Source: Bacteroidota bacterium
Lineage (GTDB): Bacteria; Bacteroidota; Bacteroidia; Bacteroidales; JADFUO01
Length of the DNA: 37,246 bases
NCBI GenBank assembly: GCA_030622635.1
Contig: JAUXFX010000008.1
Span: 1 to 37,246 of the forward strand
Direction: 5' to 3'
A model generated the notes under the pieces. That model saw only the letters and a program-made list of their open reading frames with translations. It had not been told where the DNA came from and ran no database searches. Below are positions 34,926 through 37,246 of this stretch, piece by piece. The position numbers and the translations under genes were made by a program. Positions within the stretch are counted from its first letter, which is position 1; each line of letters starts with the position of its first letter.

Positions 34926-35456
34926 ATGACTTCAAAAAACATTACTCTTCGCGCTCTTGAACCATCCGATGTTGACCTGCTCTACAAATGGGAAAACGAC
35001 ACTTCAATCTGGTATTTAAGCAATACCCTCACTCCTTTTTCAAGATTTATTTTGGAGCAATACTTATTAAATTCCGAAAAAGATATTTTCACTAACAAAC
35101 AACTTAGGTTGATGATTGATGTTACAGAAGCAGCCAAAAAAGTTAAAACCATCGGAAGTATTGATCTTTTTGATTTTGACCCAAAAAACAAAAGAGCAGG
35201 AATTGGGATACTAATAATAAAAGAAGAAAGGGAAAAAGGTTTTGCTTCAATAGCTTTGGATTTATTAATCAAATATGCTTTTGAGACTTTAGACCTGCAC
35301 CAGGTTTACTGTAATATTCCATATTATAATGAAATAAGTTTAAATTTGTTTAAAAAGAAACATTTTAAAATAATCGGAGTAAAAAAGGGCTGGGTTTTAA
35401 AAAGTGGAAAATGGATAGATGAATATATGTTGCAACTTGTTAATAAGGATCAATAA
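34926..35456 (+). CDS. GNAT-family N-acetyltransferase (RimJ/RimL/SpeG-like)
   Basis: 176 aa, one GNAT domain. ITLRALEPSDVDLLYKWEND is the typical RimL-type start, the acetyl-CoA loop is seen as IKEEREKGFASIALDLLIKY (about 98-117), and HQVYCNIPYYNEISLNLFKK is the C-terminal motif B region. The loop has the form E-K-G-F-A where the consensus is Q/RxxGxG/A. Substrates in this group include ribosomal protein N-termini, spermidine and amino sugars; none can be chosen here. The gene follows dapF by 10 bases and is followed by a 296-base gap with a hexamer repeat before mltG. Cytoplasmic. Confidence 0.88.
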   Translation: MTSKNITLRALEPSDVDLLYKWENDTSIWYLSNTLTPFSRFILEQYLLNSEKDIFTNKQLRLMIDVTEAAKKVKTIGSIDLFDFDPKNKRAGIGILIIKEEREKGFASIALDLLIKYAFETLDLHQVYCNIPYYNEISLNLFKKKHFKIIGVKKGWVLKSGKWIDEYMLQLVNKDQ

Positions 35457-35490
35457 GAAATAAAATATATCTTTGTAGATTAGTTTAAAA

Positions 35491-35568
35491 AAAGCTAAAG
35501 CTAAAGCTAAAGCTGAAGCTGAAGCTGAAGCTGAAGCTGAGGCCGAGGCTGAGGCTAAGGCTAAGGCT
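35491..35568. repeat. 6-bp tandem array, 13 units, with an ordered sequence gradient
   Basis: AAAGCT x4, GAAGCT x4, GAGGCC, GAGGCT x2, AAGGCT x2. Neighbouring units are alike and each change is a transition. The array could encode alternating Lys-Ala/Glu-Ala on the plus strand, but a stop lies just upstream and there is no start codon. It is the main content of the 296-base gap 35457-35752. Confidence 0.97.
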
Positions 35569-35722
35569 AAGAATAATAGCATAGCGCCATAAATGGCAAG
35601 TTACAGGTTATTCAGCAATCGCATACTAATTGCGGATTTGCAAAATAACTTTGTTTTTTTAGCAAAGTTTTACAGGATAATAGTATATTGAGAATAACAC
35701 AATACATTAAGATATCAGTATA

Positions 35723-35730
35723 TAATTTTG
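35723..35730 (+). promoter_or_regulatory. mltG: -7 element of mltG
   Basis: TAATTTTG matches TAnnTTTG and lies 22 bases before the mltG ATG. No good -33 element at the usual distance. Confidence 0.5.
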
Positions 35731-35752
35731 AAATTCTAATATAATAAATCAA

Positions 35753-36838
35753 ATGGCTTATTATCATACAAAATACAACATCGGAAAAAAGAAAAAAAAA
35801 TCTAAATTTCATAGATTTGTTATTTATATGTTATCCTTACTCATTATTGCATCTTTAATTATCGGATACTTATTATACAAAATAATTTATCATCAGAATG
35901 TATGGATACCCGAAAATGAAAGTGTAGCGATTTATATTCCGACCAATTCAACTTTTGAAAATGTAAAAAAAACTCTATATGAAAAAGGTATTATAATTCA
36001 CAGAAATAATTTTGAATGGCTGGCTATAAAGAAAAAATATCCTGATAATATTAAACAGGGTAAATATCTTATAAAAAATAGAATGAGCAATAATGAATTG
36101 ATTAATTTACTCAGATCCGGCAAACAAGAACCTGTGAATTTAATTTTTAATAATATCAGAACTAAAGAACAACTTGCAAAAAATATTTCCAGACAGATTG
36201 AAGCCGATTCAGCATCAATTATTAAATTACTTAATGACTCAACATATATTTCTCAATTTGATTTATATCCCGAAATAGTAACAACAATTTTTATCCCAAA
36301 TACTTATAAAATTTTCTGGGATGTTACTGCCGAACAATTTATTGAAAGAATGTACCTTGAGTATAATAAATTCTGGAATCACCAAAGGCAAAAAAAAGCC
36401 GATGAGCTTGAAATGACAATTCCTGAAGTTATAACTCTTGCCTCAATAGTTGAAAAAGAAACTCAGAAAAATGATGAAAAACCCATTATTGCCGGTGTTT
36501 ATATTAACCGTTTGAAACGCGGCTGGCGTTTGCAGGCAGACCCGACACTTATTTATGCACTTGGCGATTATAATATTAAAAGGGTTCTTAACAACCACAA
36601 AGAAATTGATTCACCATATAATACTTATAAATACAGAGGTTTGCCGCCAGGACCTATTTGTATTCCCTCAATTTCATCAATTGATGCAGTATTGAATTAC
36701 GATATAAACAATTACCTGTATTTCTGTGCCAGAGATGATCTTTCAGGATACCATGCTTTTGCAAGAACCAATACTCAACATAGCCAGAATGCAAGAAAAT
36801 ACAGGGAAGCATTGAATAAGCTAAAAATCTGGAAATAA
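35753..36838 (+). CDS. mltG: Endolytic peptidoglycan transglycosylase MltG
   Basis: 361 aa. A short basic cytoplasmic tail (GKKKKKSKFHRF) is followed by one membrane helix (about 25-44) and a LysM-like subdomain (about 60-120, including KKTLYEKGIIIHRNNFEWLA and the QGKYLI motif). The catalytic YceG domain has ITLASIVEKETQKNDEKPII with the probable catalytic glutamate E234, then GVYINRLKRGWRLQADPTLI, YNTYKYRGLPPGPICIPSIS and YHAFARTNTQHSQNARKY. It cleaves nascent glycan strands next to the inner membrane and so sets strand length. It is the last gene of the dapF-GNAT-mltG neighbourhood but probably has its own promoter. Complete length. Confidence 0.96.
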   Translation: MAYYHTKYNIGKKKKKSKFHRFVIYMLSLLIIASLIIGYLLYKIIYHQNVWIPENESVAIYIPTNSTFENVKKTLYEKGIIIHRNNFEWLAIKKKYPDNIKQGKYLIKNRMSNNELINLLRSGKQEPVNLIFNNIRTKEQLAKNISRQIEADSASIIKLLNDSTYISQFDLYPEIVTTIFIPNTYKIFWDVTAEQFIERMYLEYNKFWNHQRQKKADELEMTIPEVITLASIVEKETQKNDEKPIIAGVYINRLKRGWRLQADPTLIYALGDYNIKRVLNNHKEIDSPYNTYKYRGLPPGPICIPSISSIDAVLNYDINNYLYFCARDDLSGYHAFARTNTQHSQNARKYREALNKLKIWK

Positions 36839-36860
36839 GCAGAAGAGTAATAATGAAATG

Positions 36861-36914
36861 ATGGAGTAATGGAGTAATGGAGTATGGAGTATGGAGTGAT
36901 GGAATAATGGAATG
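36861..36914. repeat. 7/8-bp tandem array (ATGGAGTN) after mltG
   Basis: ATGGAGTA x2, ATGGAGT x2, ATGGAGTG, ATGGAATA, ATGGAATG. Unit length switches between 8 and 7. It is the reverse complement of the array at 10161-10220, and lies 22 bases after the mltG stop. Confidence 0.92.
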
Positions 36915-36972
36915 ATATACAATATAAATAAACTACGGAACTGTTTTATCATTATTCCAACGACTAAAAGAA

Positions 36973-36983
36973 GTCCGTATGGA
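36973..36983. repeat. Single copy of the dispersed GTCCGTATGGA motif
   Basis: GTCCGTATGGA preceded by AAGAA. It is the exact reverse complement of the two TCCATACGGAC copies at 22950 and 22990. Confidence 0.7.
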
Positions 36984-37001
36984 TATTCCAAATTTATAAA
37001 A

Positions 37002-37079
37002 ACTACGAGGTTTTAATTTATTTTTAAGGAATTAATAAAAATATATTGGTTTGCAGCAATATAACTAAAACCTCGTGGT
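37002..37079. terminator. Long inverted repeat between convergent genes, possible terminator
   Basis: ACTACGAGGTTTTA (37002-37015) pairs with TAAAACCTCGTGGT (37066-37079) over 14 positions, one as G-U, around a 50-base AT-rich loop. A T-run follows at 37084-37090 on the plus strand. Its position between mltG and the convergent T9SS protein suits a terminator, but the loop is unusually long. Confidence 0.5.
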
Positions 37080-37096
37080 CTTGATTTTTTTAACAT

Positions 37097-37246
37097 TTAT
37101 CTAACCAACACCACCGTCCCAATTTTAGTTTCTGCTTGTCCAGTTGAGGAAGCAAAAAAGCTGTATTCAATTTTATAAACATACACTCCCTGCGGACAAA
37201 GTTTTCCTTTAAATGTTCCGTTCCAGCCAAAAGAAATATTTTTGGA
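37097..37246 (-). CDS. C-terminal end of a T9SS-exported protein (partial, 5' part outside window)
   Basis: The frame is open from the right edge to a TAA at 37097-37099 and gives the last 49 residues of a protein. They contain GWNGTFKGKLCPQGVYVYKI, then a strand, and end GTVVLVR. The WNG-x-CPQGVYVY-KI pattern followed by a GTVVLVR end is the gliding-motility-associated (type B) sorting domain of the type IX secretion system. The nature of the N-terminal cargo cannot be known from this window. It is convergent with mltG. Confidence 0.88.
   Translation of the reverse strand, partial: SKNISFGWNGTFKGKLCPQGVYVYKIEYSFFASSTGQAETKIGTVVLVR

Noticed and set aside
35397-35582. Minus-strand ORF coding for repeated Leu-Ala/Ser-Ala (61 aa)
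   Set aside because: It is the translation of the hexamer array plus antisense of the GNAT gene end; no promoter, and its composition follows from the repeat.
35646-35669. Stem-loop AACTTTG/CAAAGTT overlapping a TAACTTTG promoter-like match upstream of mltG
   Set aside because: Only seven AT-rich pairs, and the better-placed TAATTTTG at 35723 explains mltG transcription; likely chance.

Overview
The window is an AT-rich chromosomal segment of a member of the Bacteroidota, probably an uncultured Bacteroidales-like lineage; that rank is inference. The evidence is consistent. Both window edges carry exported proteins of the type IX secretion kind (PKD repeats at the left, a gliding-motility-type C-terminal sorting tail at the right), and a third lies at 19197-20300. 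The primary sigma factor is short (288 aa). The GAPDH is the long form with an N-terminal extension. DUF4199 and LruC-type proteins are present, few starts have a Shine-Dalgarno sequence, and many genes are preceded by the Bacteroidota -7 promoter element TAnnTTTG.

Layout. 1-3611 (minus): DUF4199 membrane protein, GT2 and GT4 glycosyltransferases, and a secreted DNRLRE/PKD protein that runs off the left edge; the last three overlap. 3828-3966: SRP RNA with promoter and terminator. 3982-9911 (plus): YciO-type protein, an ECF sigma factor coupled to a membrane TPR/anti-sigma-like protein and a flavoprotein, then a 979-aa FAD/Fe-S dehydrogenase. 10231-10578 (minus): small membrane protein. 10781-16105 (plus): three histidine kinases in a row, two of them with an N-terminal receiver domain. 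16281-18872 (minus): clpB. 19197-22811 (plus): a T9SS-exported protein, then DUF1573 lipoprotein-yajC-ybbR-coaE. 23069-23452 (minus): decayed LruC-domain fragment. 23508-24614 (plus): PagL-like outer-membrane deacylase. 24725-33831 (minus): TonB-dependent receptor, yidC, pyrG, long GAPDH, rpoD. 34118-36838 (plus): dapF, GNAT acetyltransferase, mltG. 37097-37246 (minus): T9SS tail of a protein entering from the right.

The genes are mostly core functions: protein targeting and membrane insertion (SRP RNA, YajC, YidC), cell wall (DapF, MltG), cofactor and nucleotide synthesis (CoaE, PyrG), protein quality control (ClpB) and transcription (RpoD, ECF sigma). An envelope and sensory layer is added to these.

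The most unusual signal is between the genes. Almost every larger intergenic gap carries a short degenerate tandem array with a period of 7 bp (sometimes 6, 8 or 9). The arrays are unrelated in sequence but share period and style, and they often sit just after stop codons. A second dispersed family, built around GTCCGTATGGA, occupies four gaps, and a 30-bp tail is shared by the 3' flanks of yidC and pyrG. I found no CRISPR array, tRNA, rRNA, intact transposase or recognisable defence system. All identifications are from reading the sequence; no database search was run.
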